Source: Rhodopirellula baltica SH 1
GTDB taxonomy: Bacteria; Planctomycetota; Planctomycetia; Pirellulales; Pirellulaceae
Reading direction: 5' to 3'
DNA: 64,000 nt
NCBI RefSeq assembly: GCF_000196115.1
Contig: NC_005027.1
Location: forward strand, 5,080,001 to 5,144,000
Shown here: piece after piece, positions 9,839-18,523 of the stretch
Layout of the letters: every line of letters begins with the position of its first letter
Numbering within the stretch: the stretch's first letter is position 1
The notes under the pieces: model-generated
Told to the model about the DNA's origin: nothing
The model's input: the letters and a program-made list of their open reading frames with translations, nothing else
Databases searched by the model: none
Translations under genes and position numbers: made by a program

Positions 9839-10633
9839 CTATTGGATGACTTCGCTACCATCCTTGGTTGCCAACGCTTCCAAAAGACCAACATCGATGG
9901 AATTCGTAATGAACTTGACGGCACCATCACCCAAAACCACGTGCCCTCCGCCCTGGTGAGAGTCGCCTTCCGCAAGTTCCAGCAACGTTTGCAGATCAAT
10001 GTCTTCGGGGCTCATCCAGTGAACCTCGTTCTGGTGCTCGGTTTCGACGAACAAGATAGTGTTTGCCAAGCCATCAGTCACTTGGCCAAATCCCGTTGGA
10101 ATCGCACCTTCAAACATACCCGACGGATCCACCACTGCGACATAGCTGGTCATCAATGGATCGCCCACCTTGGAAGGACAGGCATAAGCGGACACCGCGG
10201 TCGATGCCACCAAAGTGTTCTCGGGTGCATCCCAAGGTTTCGAAAGATCAATCTGCTGATACAGGGATTCCTGCTCCATGAAAGGCAGAATCAAAACTCG
10301 CCAACTATGCAGTTTGTTGCCATTCTCATCGACCGTGTATGCGGGCGGCAATTGATCGTAAGCGGAATGGTAATTGTGCAGCGCCAGCCCTATCTGCTTC
10401 ATGTTATTGCTGCAACTCATTCGCCGAGCCGCTTCACGTGCGGCCTGCACCGCCGGAAGCATGATCCCCACCGCAATGCCCCCGCAGACAAGCACTCCCA
10501 CAAACGCGAGCGCCAAAAGAGGAGCCATCACGCACCCAGAATTGAAACCGCCCTGTCCCACCACTTTCGCCTCGACTGGCATCGTTTCGGTGTAATGATT
10601 TCCAGGAACGAGTGGATCAGGCGAATCAGACAT
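9839..10633 (-). CDS. DUF1559 domain protein without a prepilin signal
   Basis: A 264-residue member of the planctomycete DUF1559 family. One transmembrane helix (about 36-58) leads into MLPAVQAAREAARRMSCSNN and KQIGLALHNYH, the family hallmark. The C-terminal LGDGAVKFITNSID fits the usual family ending (an H...DG...F motif). Most DUF1559 proteins begin with a prepilin-like G-F-T-L-V-E segment. Here a 35-residue polar N-terminus replaces it, so type II/IV prepilin processing is not expected. The gene lies antisense between the ABC ATPase operon and the permease. Function is unknown. Confidence 0.85.
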   Translation of the reverse strand: MSDSPDPLVPGNHYTETMPVEAKVVGQGGFNSGCVMAPLLALAFVGVLVCGGIAVGIMLPAVQAAREAARRMSCSNNMKQIGLALHNYHSAYDQLPPAYTVDENGNKLHSWRVLILPFMEQESLYQQIDLSKPWDAPENTLVASTAVSAYACPSKVGDPLMTSYVAVVDPSGMFEGAIPTGFGQVTDGLANTILFVETEHQNEVHWMSPEDIDLQTLLELAEGDSHQGGGHVVLGDGAVKFITNSIDVGLLEALATKDGSEVIQ

Positions 10634-10808
10634 GGCGATCTCGTTGTGGATGTGCGGGGAAAGCAGCCAAAATTGACGAGCAACACAATTCTACCCTGCT
10701 CGCGAGCGACGTGCTGAACCAGCGAGCATTGGCGTGAGCCACCTCGCAACGGAGCAAAACCCGGTATCATTCAGGACGCCAATTGTTCTCTTCTTCTGTT
10801 GAAATCGC

Positions 10809-12401
10809 ATGAGCACCGCATCGATATCGGATCCAAACGCTTCCGTTCGTGAGAACACCGCGTCGTGGTTGCTACGCTTGGATGAATGGGCCGCTCGAAC
10901 AGGCGACAAACTCAATCCGATCTTGATCAAAGAAACGCGTCAAGCGCTCAAGAGCCGACAATTCGTGGTCACGTTCTCGGTGCTGTTGGTCGCCGCGTTT
11001 GCATGGACAGTGATCGGCAGTCTGATGCTGATGCCCCAAATCTACACGTCGCCGTCGGCACCTCGATTGTTGATCGGTTACTACTTTGTGCTCGCCGTGC
11101 CGATGCTGCTGATCGTCCCGCTGGCCGCCTACCGTTCTCTCGAAGCCGAAATTGACGACGGGACGCTGGAACTGCTTTCGATCACTTCGCTGAGTGCCTG
11201 GCAAATCGTGATGGGCAAATTGGCCAGTGCCTCGCTGCAAATGATGCTGTATTTGATCACGCTGTTTCCTTGCGTGGCTTACGCCTACACACTGCGCGGC
11301 ATCGACCTGCCGACGGTGGGATTGATCATGGCAATATTGATTGGCAGCGGTTTGCTACTGACCGTGGTTGCCTTGTCATTTGCGCCGCTGGCTCGAGGTC
11401 GTACCGGACGAATCTCGACACTACTGGTGGTTCTGATGATCCTGATGCTATGCGAGTATTTGGTGGGCGCCGCAGCCGTCGCGTTGATCCTATATGGCAA
11501 TCCGCTCAATGCCGGTTGGACGTCGTTCATCTGTGTTGGCAGCCTGCTCACCGCAATTTGCATCAGCCATTTGCTGCTAACAACCACCGCCGCCCAACTG
11601 ACTCCAGAAAGCGAAAATCGATCCAGTGGGATTCGCTGGTCGATCTTGGTGCTCACCGCGACTTTGATCGGACTGGCAACCTTCACAATGGAGTGGAACC
11701 CGGGTGATTCACAAGAAGGAATGATCCTGTGGATTCCGGTTGCGATGATTCTGGCAGGCGTCTGGACCGGAGCCGGGGCCATGATGGCGGCAGAATCCAG
11801 CAGCCTGACGCCACGAATTCAACGTGAGCTACCCGGCAACTTCCTCAGTCGACTGACGCTCACGTTTCTTACGCCCGGGCCCGCAACGGGTTTGGTGTTC
11901 GCCAGCCTAGGCTCGATCCTCGTTGCAGCCTTGTTGCTGGCCGCTGCCTACCGAGCGGAATCAATTGTGGGAACGCCGATGCCTGGCGGTGCGGTGACGA
12001 CCCTTTATCACTTAGTTATCGCCTACACGTCGTACCTGGTGATCTTTTTGTTCTGCGTTCGTTGGATCGTCGCGTTGGTCCGAATCAATAACAACCCGCG
12101 AGTCGAAATTGGTTTGGCCGCCTTCATCGTGGTCGCTGTGCTGGCCGCACTGATTCCCTACGCGATTGGGCTGCACCTGAACGACTATCGCCAATACGAC
12201 TACTCGGCGTGGCAAATCACCAACTGGGCTTGGACCATTGGCATGATTGTCGATCGAAGCGTTTCTGACCTTTTGATCGGCGCACTGGGCGTTTGCGGAC
12301 TGATCGCTTTGTTGCTTTCAATTGCAACGGTTGGTCGACGTTCCCTAGCTATCAAAACAGCCACTCCAGAAGCGGTCCTGGCTGCTCGGGAGAAGAAGTA
12401 G
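10809..12401 (+). CDS. ABC-2 type transporter permease
   Basis: A 530-residue polytopic protein with about 11-12 hydrophobic segments. The cytoplasmic N-terminus DKLNPILIKETRQALKSR is typical of ABC-2 permeases that precede a first helix. EIDDGTLELLSITSLS lies after helix 2, the usual coupling-helix position where such permeases touch their ATPase. It is the only ABC permease in the region, so it probably works with the ATPase at 7717-8817 and the auxiliary protein at 5390-7720. The DUF1559 gene on the opposite strand separates them, so it probably has its own promoter between 10634 and 10808. Confidence 0.8.
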   Translation: MSTASISDPNASVRENTASWLLRLDEWAARTGDKLNPILIKETRQALKSRQFVVTFSVLLVAAFAWTVIGSLMLMPQIYTSPSAPRLLIGYYFVLAVPMLLIVPLAAYRSLEAEIDDGTLELLSITSLSAWQIVMGKLASASLQMMLYLITLFPCVAYAYTLRGIDLPTVGLIMAILIGSGLLLTVVALSFAPLARGRTGRISTLLVVLMILMLCEYLVGAAAVALILYGNPLNAGWTSFICVGSLLTAICISHLLLTTTAAQLTPESENRSSGIRWSILVLTATLIGLATFTMEWNPGDSQEGMILWIPVAMILAGVWTGAGAMMAAESSSLTPRIQRELPGNFLSRLTLTFLTPGPATGLVFASLGSILVAALLLAAAYRAESIVGTPMPGGAVTTLYHLVIAYTSYLVIFLFCVRWIVALVRINNNPRVEIGLAAFIVVAVLAALIPYAIGLHLNDYRQYDYSAWQITNWAWTIGMIVDRSVSDLLIGALGVCGLIALLLSIATVGRRSLAIKTATPEAVLAAREKK

Positions 12402-12451
12402 TCACTCGGTTTACCCGGCAAAGTTCCGAGTCAAACAAACGTGACGTCTAT

Positions 12452-13891
12452 TCAGATGCAGTACTCGGTTGTATCCAGACTAGAAACAACGACGGGCTCT
12501 TGATGCAAGATGGACTGTGCGACCAAGTAAGCTTGCTGCCGCAATTCAGGAACGGCGATGCTCTCCCACAACGTGCCCTTTAGGATCGGACCAATCGCAT
12601 GCAAAAACGGAGTCGGTAAATCGTCTTTTCCCAGTACGGTGAAATCCTCGGTGACGGCAATCCCCATGTCCATGTCGTCCGGTCGAGCCAGACCTCGTTC
12701 GAACAAATTTCGGTACAGCGGCAACGCAGAATCCGAGAACCGAGACTTGGGTCCCGTGCAATTGATCACCAAATCGCCCTCGATTTGTTTGGACGATCCG
12801 TCTCGTTCCACCATTTGAATCTCGATGCCGTGTTCACCCGATGCCAACGATTCGATCGTTGCGGGCGTGATGGTCAACTGACCACAATCGAGGGCATCCG
12901 TGATGGCATCGTGGATGGGTCCCGCGATTCGGTGCCGGATCACATTCCAATCGGCCGAATACTTCTTCAAGAACAACTGACGCTCTTCCAACGACAATGC
13001 TTTCCACAGTTGTTGCGTTCGACCTCGCAACTTGTCGACCGCGATCGCCGGGTTCTGGCTGACCCCACGAAGACGCTCACAATCTGAACGGATCAATTTC
13101 ACCAGCTCCTTCAGCGAACGCGTTTGCCCATCATCGGGAACTGCGTGAGGCCATTCGATGCCGCGGAAATGGCGCTGTGGCAACATGCCATTGCGAGAAA
13201 TTGCAGTGACCTTGCCATTCCAGCCTTTGTTGCGAAGCGTCACGATCACATCGACCGCGGTCAGCCCCGTTCCCAGGATCACAATGTGCTGGTCTTCACC
13301 TGGGAGGTTCGCATGCCAATCTTTCCACGGGTTGCCACAATAGCGGCGGTCGTTGGCGAGCTTCTTCGCACCTGGCAATCCAGCGGGCGGCTGATTTCCA
13401 GTCGCAAGCAGAACCGATTCCGCTTCGATCGGTTCACCATTTTCCAGCATCACGACGCCGCCCTGGTTTGAACCAGGCTCAACGCCGCGCGGAATAACAT
13501 CCACGGCTGAATCCTCCACCACTTCACACTGCACATGCGAGCGAGGGTCCGCTGTCCCCAAATAGTGCGTCGCCATCCCGCGAATGTAGTCACCAAAAAT
13601 GCGACGGGGAATGAACATCTCTCGAAGAGTATGGTCATCAATCGCATCAAACTCCGACCGCGAACGCAGCCACTCGAAAAAGTGCGTCGGTTGATCCGGG
13701 AACGCTGACATGTTTCGAGCAGCGACATTCAACAAATGCTCACCGCGCGTCGTTCCATACGCGGTCCCACGACCAAATGGACGTCCGGAGTTGACGATCA
13801 CAACTCGCTGGGGCGATGTGGCAAAGCGAGCAAGGTTAACGGCGGCCAGCGTTCCGCTGAATCCACCACCGATGATGGCCGTGGTTGGCAT
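12452..13891 (-). CDS. FAD/NAD(P)-binding protein, YdhS-like (COG4529)
   Basis: The frame is open from 14011, but the first recognisable residues are MPTTAIIGGGFSGTLAA, so the start is placed at 13891 (479 residues). A dinucleotide-binding GGGFSG (8-13) binds FAD. PFGRGTAYG and HLLNVAARNMSAFPD are typical of the COG4529 family. A second nucleotide site is ILGTGLTAVD near the middle, and VINCTG is a GG-like motif near the C-terminus. It is an uncharacterised flavoprotein oxidoreductase or hydroxylase. It is divergent from a MarR regulator with a perfect palindrome in the shared promoter region, which suggests MarR control. Confidence 0.85.
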   Translation of the reverse strand: MPTTAIIGGGFSGTLAAVNLARFATSPQRVVIVNSGRPFGRGTAYGTTRGEHLLNVAARNMSAFPDQPTHFFEWLRSRSEFDAIDDHTLREMFIPRRIFGDYIRGMATHYLGTADPRSHVQCEVVEDSAVDVIPRGVEPGSNQGGVVMLENGEPIEAESVLLATGNQPPAGLPGAKKLANDRRYCGNPWKDWHANLPGEDQHIVILGTGLTAVDVIVTLRNKGWNGKVTAISRNGMLPQRHFRGIEWPHAVPDDGQTRSLKELVKLIRSDCERLRGVSQNPAIAVDKLRGRTQQLWKALSLEERQLFLKKYSADWNVIRHRIAGPIHDAITDALDCGQLTITPATIESLASGEHGIEIQMVERDGSSKQIEGDLVINCTGPKSRFSDSALPLYRNLFERGLARPDDMDMGIAVTEDFTVLGKDDLPTPFLHAIGPILKGTLWESIAVPELRQQAYLVAQSILHQEPVVVSSLDTTEYCI

Positions 13892-14031
13892 AACGACAAA
13901 TTCGTGATGAGAGGTTGAACGTGAAGTGTCGAAGAAGACGCACACACGTAGCAAGATTCTGCTGAGGGCGGGACACCAATCTCTGTTGGAACGATTCGCA
14001 ACCGATTGCACAAAGAGCTTGATACGCGAAA

Positions 14032-14047
14032 ACTTTATCGATAAAGT
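14032..14047. promoter_or_regulatory. Perfect 16-bp palindrome, candidate MarR operator
   Basis: ACTTTATCGATAAAGT is identical to its reverse complement. It lies 128 bases before the MarR ATG (14175) and 141 bases before the flavoprotein ATG (13891), inside the divergent intergenic region. MarR proteins typically bind 16-20 bp AT-rich palindromes in their own promoters. The assignment is inferred from position and symmetry only. Confidence 0.55.
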
Positions 14048-14174
14048 ATTCCCGCGTCAACAGTTTCCCGATCCGATGCCACCCTGCGAAGGATACGTTG
14101 TTCGCTAGAGCGACCGATCGTCAGACACCGCCGACCCGTCGCTCTTCTTTGCCAATCTCCCCTTGGTTCCGTCG

Positions 14175-14687
14175 ATGAACGACCTCTCAAAAGAACTTCA
14201 CCGCTGTCAACCTTTTGCCAGCGTCGATCAAGAAGCCGTTGTCAGTTTGGTGCGCACCAGTGACCAACTCGGTAACCACTTGGCGCGTTTCTTCCGGCAG
14301 CACGACATGACGTTCTCGCAGTACAACCTGCTTCGGATCTTGGACATGGAAGATCGACCGCTGACGTGCAGCGAGATTGGCGAGCGTCTGGTCCAAGTGG
14401 TTCCAGCCGTCACCGCGCTGGTTGACCGACTGCTAAAACGAGAACTGGTCACGCGAGAACGTTCGGAGACCGATCGCCGCACGGTCTATGTTGCCATCAC
14501 CAAAGAAGGTCGCAAATTGGTAAAGCCAATTGTCGAACATCTTCGCGAACTTGAACACGAAGTCATGAGCGAACTAAAACGTCGCGAACAAAAAGAACTG
14601 ATTCGATTGCTGCAACTTGTCCGGACCAGCATGAACAAAGCGGTCGAACGAAGAGCCAGCGAATCGCTTTCCAGTTCGGGACTTTGA
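14175..14687 (+). CDS. MarR-family transcriptional regulator
   Basis: A 170-residue winged-helix regulator (an upstream in-frame TTG at 14163 is an alternative start). The central part shows the MarR pattern: FSQYNLLRIL, a DNA-recognition helix region CSEIGERLVQVVPAVTALVDRL, and a wing ERSETDRRTVYVAITKEGR. Flanking helices (about 15-40 and 120-160) would form the dimer interface. MarR proteins usually repress themselves and a neighbouring gene until a small phenolic ligand or oxidant releases them. Here the neighbour is the divergent flavoprotein at 12452-13891. The shared region holds the palindrome at 14032-14047. The YeiH-type transporter 69 bases downstream may be co-transcribed. Confidence 0.88.
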   Translation: MNDLSKELHRCQPFASVDQEAVVSLVRTSDQLGNHLARFFRQHDMTFSQYNLLRILDMEDRPLTCSEIGERLVQVVPAVTALVDRLLKRELVTRERSETDRRTVYVAITKEGRKLVKPIVEHLRELEHEVMSELKRREQKELIRLLQLVRTSMNKAVERRASESLSSSGL

Positions 14688-14756
14688 CCTGGTTCGTATC
14701 CTTGCAATTTCTCTCCTCATCGCACTCCCGCCTAACCTCCTACCTCACTCCCGCCA

Positions 14757-16388
14757 ATGAACTCCAACACACCTTCCTCGGATAATTCTTCACCCGACAA
14801 CGTCTCCCCCGACACGAGCGACATGGCTTCCGCCGGTGACGACTCCGCACTTGCAACTCCGCCACCGCGACCGAGTTTGTGGAAAGACATGACCACCAAC
14901 GAGGACTGGTGGGCAATCTGGTGCGCTGCTTTGTTGCTGCTCATCGCTTTCGCAGCAGTGTGGATTGGCCAGCCTGAAAACTTGAGCGAATTGATCGCCG
15001 GTTCAACCATGGAAGAAGTCTCGCAAGTCGAGACGGCCCCAGAGAACGCGGGCCCATCAGCGGAAGCAGAGAACGAAGCGATCGAAACTGAAAACACTGC
15101 GCCGGCAGAAAACGCAGATTTAGAAGTAGCCGAGACGCAAGAAGTGGCGGAAGAAGAACCCTATGAATACGCCAGCCCACTCAAGCCGTTCCTGGCCAAA
15201 CCGGGCAAATGGACAGCCAACCCTCTGGATGCCATTTCTTCAAGTTGGTCAGGCATTCTCGGAGTGTTTCTGATCATCGCTGCACTATTTGCTTTCGCAA
15301 ATCAAATGCGCGGCAAATCCGCTGGGGCATTTTTGGCCGCATTCCCGGTCATATTTTTGCTGGCAACGCTGGCGTATTGGATGTCTGGGCAAAGCGTGGT
15401 CAAAGCCTACAACCTTGAATACGCCCTTTGGGCCTTGCTCGTTGGATTGATCATCAGCAACACCGTCGGAACACCGGACTTCCTTCGTCCCGCAATCTCG
15501 ACGGAGTTCTACATCAAAACCGGATTGGTTTTGCTCGGTGCCGAGGTGCTGATGAGTCGTTTGCTGGCCCTCGGTCTGCCCGGTGTGTTTGTCGCTTGGT
15601 TGGTCACGCCAGTTGTCTTGATCACGACCTACTGGTTCGGCCAGAAGGTCCTGAAGATCCAATCCAAATCACTCAACATGGTGATCTCCGCTGACATGTC
15701 CGTGTGCGGTGTCTCCGCCGCGATTGCAACGGCGGCGGCCTGCAAGGCCAAGAAAGAAGAACTGTCACTTTCAATTGGTTTGTCGCTGGGATTCACCGTG
15801 ATCATGATGGCGGTGATGCCAGCGGTGATCACCGCGATGGGAATCGACCCGATCCTGGGCGGTGCGTGGTTGGGCGGCACGATTGACTCGACCGGCGCCG
15901 TCGCCGCTGCCGGTGCAGTTCTGGGCGATGAAGCCCTCGAAGTCGCTGCCACGGTGAAGATGATCCAAAACATCTTGATCGGTGTGACCGCGTTCTGTGT
16001 CGCCATCTACTGGGTCACATTCGTCGAACGAGATCCAGCCGGCCCAAGGATCGGCATCTCTGAAATCTGGTACCGCTTCCCGAAGTTCGTACTTGGATTC
16101 GTCTCGATGTCGATTCTGTTTTCGATCCTGTATTCCTACATGACCAACGGTCCCGAACTCATCAACGCGATGATCGGCGGTTCCACCAAAACGCTTCGTG
16201 GATGGTTCTTCTGCCTCGCGTTTGTCAGCATCGGACTGGAAACCAATTTCCGTCAATTGCTTCCTCAACTCAAGGGCGGGAAGCCGCTTGTTCTGTACGT
16301 GTGCGGTCAATCGCTCAACTTGGTTTTGACGTTGGTGATGGCGTACTTGATGTTCAAAGTCGTCTTTGCTGACACGGTGGCGCCATGA
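14757..16388 (+). CDS. YeiH-family putative sulfate exporter (UPF0324)
   Basis: A 543-residue membrane protein. From about residue 160 onward it matches the YeiH/UPF0324 family, with many helices plus the signatures [34 protein letters not shown] and [13 protein letters not shown]. Family members are annotated as possible sulfate exporters, on weak evidence. Unusually, the family core (about 340 residues) is preceded by an extra helix (about 51-73) and a roughly 75-residue Glu/Ala-rich acidic linker. The stop overlaps the next ATG (16385). With several sulfatase genes in the window, sulfate export would be a sensible role, but this is inference. Confidence 0.85.
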   Translation: MNSNTPSSDNSSPDNVSPDTSDMASAGDDSALATPPPRPSLWKDMTTNEDWWAIWCAALLLLIAFAAVWIGQPENLSELIAGSTMEEVSQVETAPENAGPSAEAENEAIETENTAPAENADLEVAETQEVAEEEPYEYASPLKPFLAKPGKWTANPLDAISSSWSGILGVFLIIAALFAFANQMRGKSAGAFLAAFPVIFLLATLAYWMSGQSVVKAYNLEYALWALLVGLIISNTVGTPDFLRPAISTEFYIKTGLVLLGAEVLMSRLLALGLPGVFVAWLVTPVVLITTYWFGQKVLKIQSKSLNMVISADMSVCGVSAAIATAAACKAKKEELSLSIGLSLGFTVIMMAVMPAVITAMGIDPILGGAWLGGTIDSTGAVAAAGAVLGDEALEVAATVKMIQNILIGVTAFCVAIYWVTFVERDPAGPRIGISEIWYRFPKFVLGFVSMSILFSILYSYMTNGPELINAMIGGSTKTLRGWFFCLAFVSIGLETNFRQLLPQLKGGKPLVLYVCGQSLNLVLTLVMAYLMFKVVFADTVAP

Positions 16389-16651
16389 GCGACAGAGAAC
16401 CAAGTTTGCGTGAACGCTCTTACCGAGCAGCAGCGTTGGTCGGAATCACTTTGCTGCTTTCGATCGTTTGGCTGGTGATCCTTCCCGCTTATTCTCGCCA
16501 GCCCAAAATGCGACAGCATTTGAGATGGCTCGACGACCGGGGCATCGATCCTAGTGCGATGTACTACACCGAACTGGAGGTCATGGAGGACATCCTTGCC
16601 AAGCAACGATTGGCGGAGCTTCGCCAGAAAAGCGACGGCCCCAATCAATAG
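16385..16651 (+). CDS. Small single-helix membrane protein
   Basis: An 88-residue protein whose ATG overlaps the stop of the YeiH-type transporter (ATGA at 16385-16388), so the two are probably co-translated. One transmembrane helix lies at about 17-38, followed by a charged tail. No family is recognised. The coupling suggests an accessory subunit or regulator of the transporter. A strong terminator hairpin begins 25 bases after its stop. Confidence 0.65.
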   Translation: MSDREPSLRERSYRAAALVGITLLLSIVWLVILPAYSRQPKMRQHLRWLDDRGIDPSAMYYTELEVMEDILAKQRLAELRQKSDGPNQ

Positions 16652-16676
16652 AGTTGATTGCACGACGAGAAACCAA

Positions 16677-16715
16677 ACAAAGGCCGAACCTTCAAGGCTC
16701 GGCCTTTGTCTTTTC
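16677..16715 (+). terminator. Rho-independent terminator
   Basis: A perfect 11-bp stem ACAAAGGCCGA (16677-16687) / TCGGCCTTTGT (16699-16709) encloses an 11-base loop that itself contains CCTT/AAGG. It is followed by CTTTTCC. It should end the transcript of the YeiH-type transporter and the small protein. Its presence argues against the acetyltransferase starting at 16658. Confidence 0.85.
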
Positions 16716-16774
16716 CGCCATCTCGCAATGAAGATCGGTCTTCAACGCCGACAATGCCTGCAACCATCCACGGA

Positions 16775-17221
16775 ATGAATCCAGTGATACGCAGCTACGA
16801 ATCTACCGACCTGGACGCATTGTTGGACGTTTGGATGTCGGCCTCAAGATTGGCTCATCCGTTTCTCAGCCCGGAGTTTCTCGCCCAAGAACGCGAAAAC
16901 ATTCCAGCAATCTATCTGCCCAATGCTGAAACCTGGGTCTACGAATTGGACCATACCGTTGTGGGATTTATCGCCCTGCTAGGCAACGAAGTTGGTGCAA
17001 TTTTCGTCAATCCAACGCATCAAAAACGCGGGATTGGCCGGCAACTCATGGATCATGCCGTTTCGGTCCGCGGCGACCTGGAACTGGAAGTATTTGTTGA
17101 CAATCCAACCGGTCGCGGTTTCTACCAACACTATGGATTCGTTTCGCTGGAACAAAAACTTCACGAACCGTCAGGGCATCCCGTCCTTCGTCTGCGGTTC
17201 GATACCGCTTCGACCGTTTGA
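16775..17221 (+). CDS. GNAT-family N-acetyltransferase
   Basis: A 148-residue acetyltransferase. The frame is open from 16658, but that start would put the terminator hairpin inside the gene. The core begins at MNPVIRSYESTDLDAL (ATG 16775); ATG 16754 is also possible. Motif A is GAIFVNPTHQKRGIGRQLMDHA, whose QKRGIG segment binds acetyl-CoA pyrophosphate. Motif B is NPTGRGFYQHYGF. The substrate (amine or protein N-terminus) cannot be told from sequence. The gene is probably monocistronic, lying between a terminator and the convergent pirin gene. Confidence 0.85.
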   Translation: MNPVIRSYESTDLDALLDVWMSASRLAHPFLSPEFLAQERENIPAIYLPNAETWVYELDHTVVGFIALLGNEVGAIFVNPTHQKRGIGRQLMDHAVSVRGDLELEVFVDNPTGRGFYQHYGFVSLEQKLHEPSGHPVLRLRFDTASTV

Positions 17222-17274
17222 TACAGCTTGGCTTGAAGACGATCAAAACCAATCGTCTTCGCCGAGCAAGTTGT

Positions 17275-18132
17275 TCAGTCCAAACGGCCCATTTTCCCGG
17301 CTTGGTAGTCAGCGATCGCAACACGGATTTCGTCACGCGTATTCATCACGAATGGCCCCTGCCCCACGACGGGCTCGCCCAGTGGTTCGCCGGTCATCAA
17401 TAAGACGCGGGATTCTGACTCCGCTTCTAAAACCACCTCGTCGCCGGATCGTTCCAACAAAGCCAGCTCGACCGCGTGAATCAAACTTTCGTTGACTTGG
17501 ACGCTTCCTTTTTGAACGATCACAACGCAGGTGTGCCCAGCGGGAACCGTCAGCGTGGCCGTTGCGTTTCCAGTGAGCTGAATGTCCCATAAATTGATGG
17601 GCGAAAACGTGCTGGCAGGCCCCTCCGCATCACCCAATTGACCCGCAATCACACGAACGATCCCCGCGTCGTTAGGCAACGAAAATCGAGGAAACTGTTC
17701 GTCACGCAGATCTTGATACTTCGGCGGTGCAGCCTTGTCCGTCGATCGCAGGTTCACCCATAGCTGGACCATCTCCAGCGTTCCGCCCTCCTTTGCGAAT
17801 CGTCGGCTGTGGAATTCTTCGTGAACCACGCCAGAGGCAGCGGTCATCCACTGCACATCGCCGGGGCCGATTGTGCCCTGACTGCCACTCGAATCTCGGT
17901 GTTCCAGTTCACCTTGATAGAGAATCGTGACAGTCTCGAAACCACGATGGGGATGCTCACCAACACCGCGCTTGGCTTCGTCAGGGGCAAAGTTGTGCGG
18001 ACCGGCATAGTCGAGCAACAAAAACGGGTCGAACTCATTGCCGCCGGCGTACGAAAACAAACTTCGAACCGGGAACCCATCGCCCACCCAGTGCTGAGGA
18101 ACGCCCCGAATGACTCGTTGAATCGATTTCAT
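17275..18132 (-). CDS. Pirin family protein
   Basis: A 285-residue bicupin. The four metal ligands of pirin are in place: H60 and H62 in HPHRGFETV, H104 in GVVHEEFHS, and E106. The N-terminal cupin is therefore expected to bind Fe(II). The C-terminal cupin (about 165-260) has no obvious metal set, as is usual. Bacterial pirins have been linked to quercetin dioxygenase activity and to redox or metabolic regulation; the role here is unknown. The gene lies immediately downstream of the 116-bp mobile element at 18216-18331, which may affect its promoter. Confidence 0.92.
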   Translation of the reverse strand: MKSIQRVIRGVPQHWVGDGFPVRSLFSYAGGNEFDPFLLLDYAGPHNFAPDEAKRGVGEHPHRGFETVTILYQGELEHRDSSGSQGTIGPGDVQWMTAASGVVHEEFHSRRFAKEGGTLEMVQLWVNLRSTDKAAPPKYQDLRDEQFPRFSLPNDAGIVRVIAGQLGDAEGPASTFSPINLWDIQLTGNATATLTVPAGHTCVVIVQKGSVQVNESLIHAVELALLERSGDEVVLEAESESRVLLMTGEPLGEPVVGQGPFVMNTRDEIRVAIADYQAGKMGRLD

Positions 18133-18215
18133 TGCACTTTGTCCCGCGTGAGAGTTCCGGTTTCCTCCCTTCTACGCGAGATCCGATGCGGCAACAAGCG
18201 TCCCGTTTTCCCTAA

Positions 18216-18331
18216 CAGGCTGTTGATTTAGTCGCATACCGAATGACAATCATTAGCCGTTGGGCGTTAGCCCCGGTTGGCGTCTAATCAACCGCCGCTA
18301 ACGCGGTGCGGCTCAATAAATCAACAGCCTG
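18216..18331. mobile_element. 116-bp MITE-like element, copy 1
   Basis: Perfect 15-bp terminal inverted repeats CAGGCTGTTGATTTA (18216-18230) and TAAATCAACAGCCTG (18317-18331) enclose 86 bases with no coding capacity. CTAA flanks both sides (18212-18215 and 18332-18335), which fits a 4-bp target duplication. The reverse complement matches copy 2 at 37874-37989 at 115 of 116 positions. The interior contains GC-rich quasi-palindromes that could fold into hairpins. A non-autonomous transposable element mobilised in trans is the most economical reading. No transposase is in the window. Confidence 0.85.
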
Positions 18332-18523
18332 CTAAGTGAAGTCACCTCGCTCGTTGCCCTCATCGTCGTATCGAATGAATGCGAAATACACAAACGACAC
18401 CGGCAAACATGGCAGCAAAAGCAGGTAGTACCACGAAACAAAGAACGCGAACGCGAAAATGATCGAGACAAAAATCATCCAAACGATTTTCGTGTCACGC
18501 CACAAACCTCGAAACTGTTCCAT
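18332..18523 (-). CDS. Small two-helix membrane protein
   Basis: A 63-residue protein with two adjacent hydrophobic segments (about 14-30 and 33-50) and charged ends (MEQFRGLWRD, YDDEGNERGDFT). The segments lie where membrane helices would be expected and the charge pattern is sensible, so it is probably real, although no family is recognised. Its TAG stop lies within the 4-bp CTAA duplication that borders the mobile element. The element therefore begins directly at the end of this gene without disrupting it. Confidence 0.55.
   Translation of the reverse strand: MEQFRGLWRDTKIVWMIFVSIIFAFAFFVSWYYLLLLPCLPVSFVYFAFIRYDDEGNERGDFT

Noticed and set aside
9791-10717. A 308-codon plus-strand frame over the DUF1559 gene.
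   Set aside because: It is antisense to a clear family member and shows no recognisable domain.
16658-16774. Acetyltransferase start at 16658.
   Set aside because: It would place the strong terminator at 16677-16715 inside the coding sequence; the conserved domain begins at the ATG at 16775.
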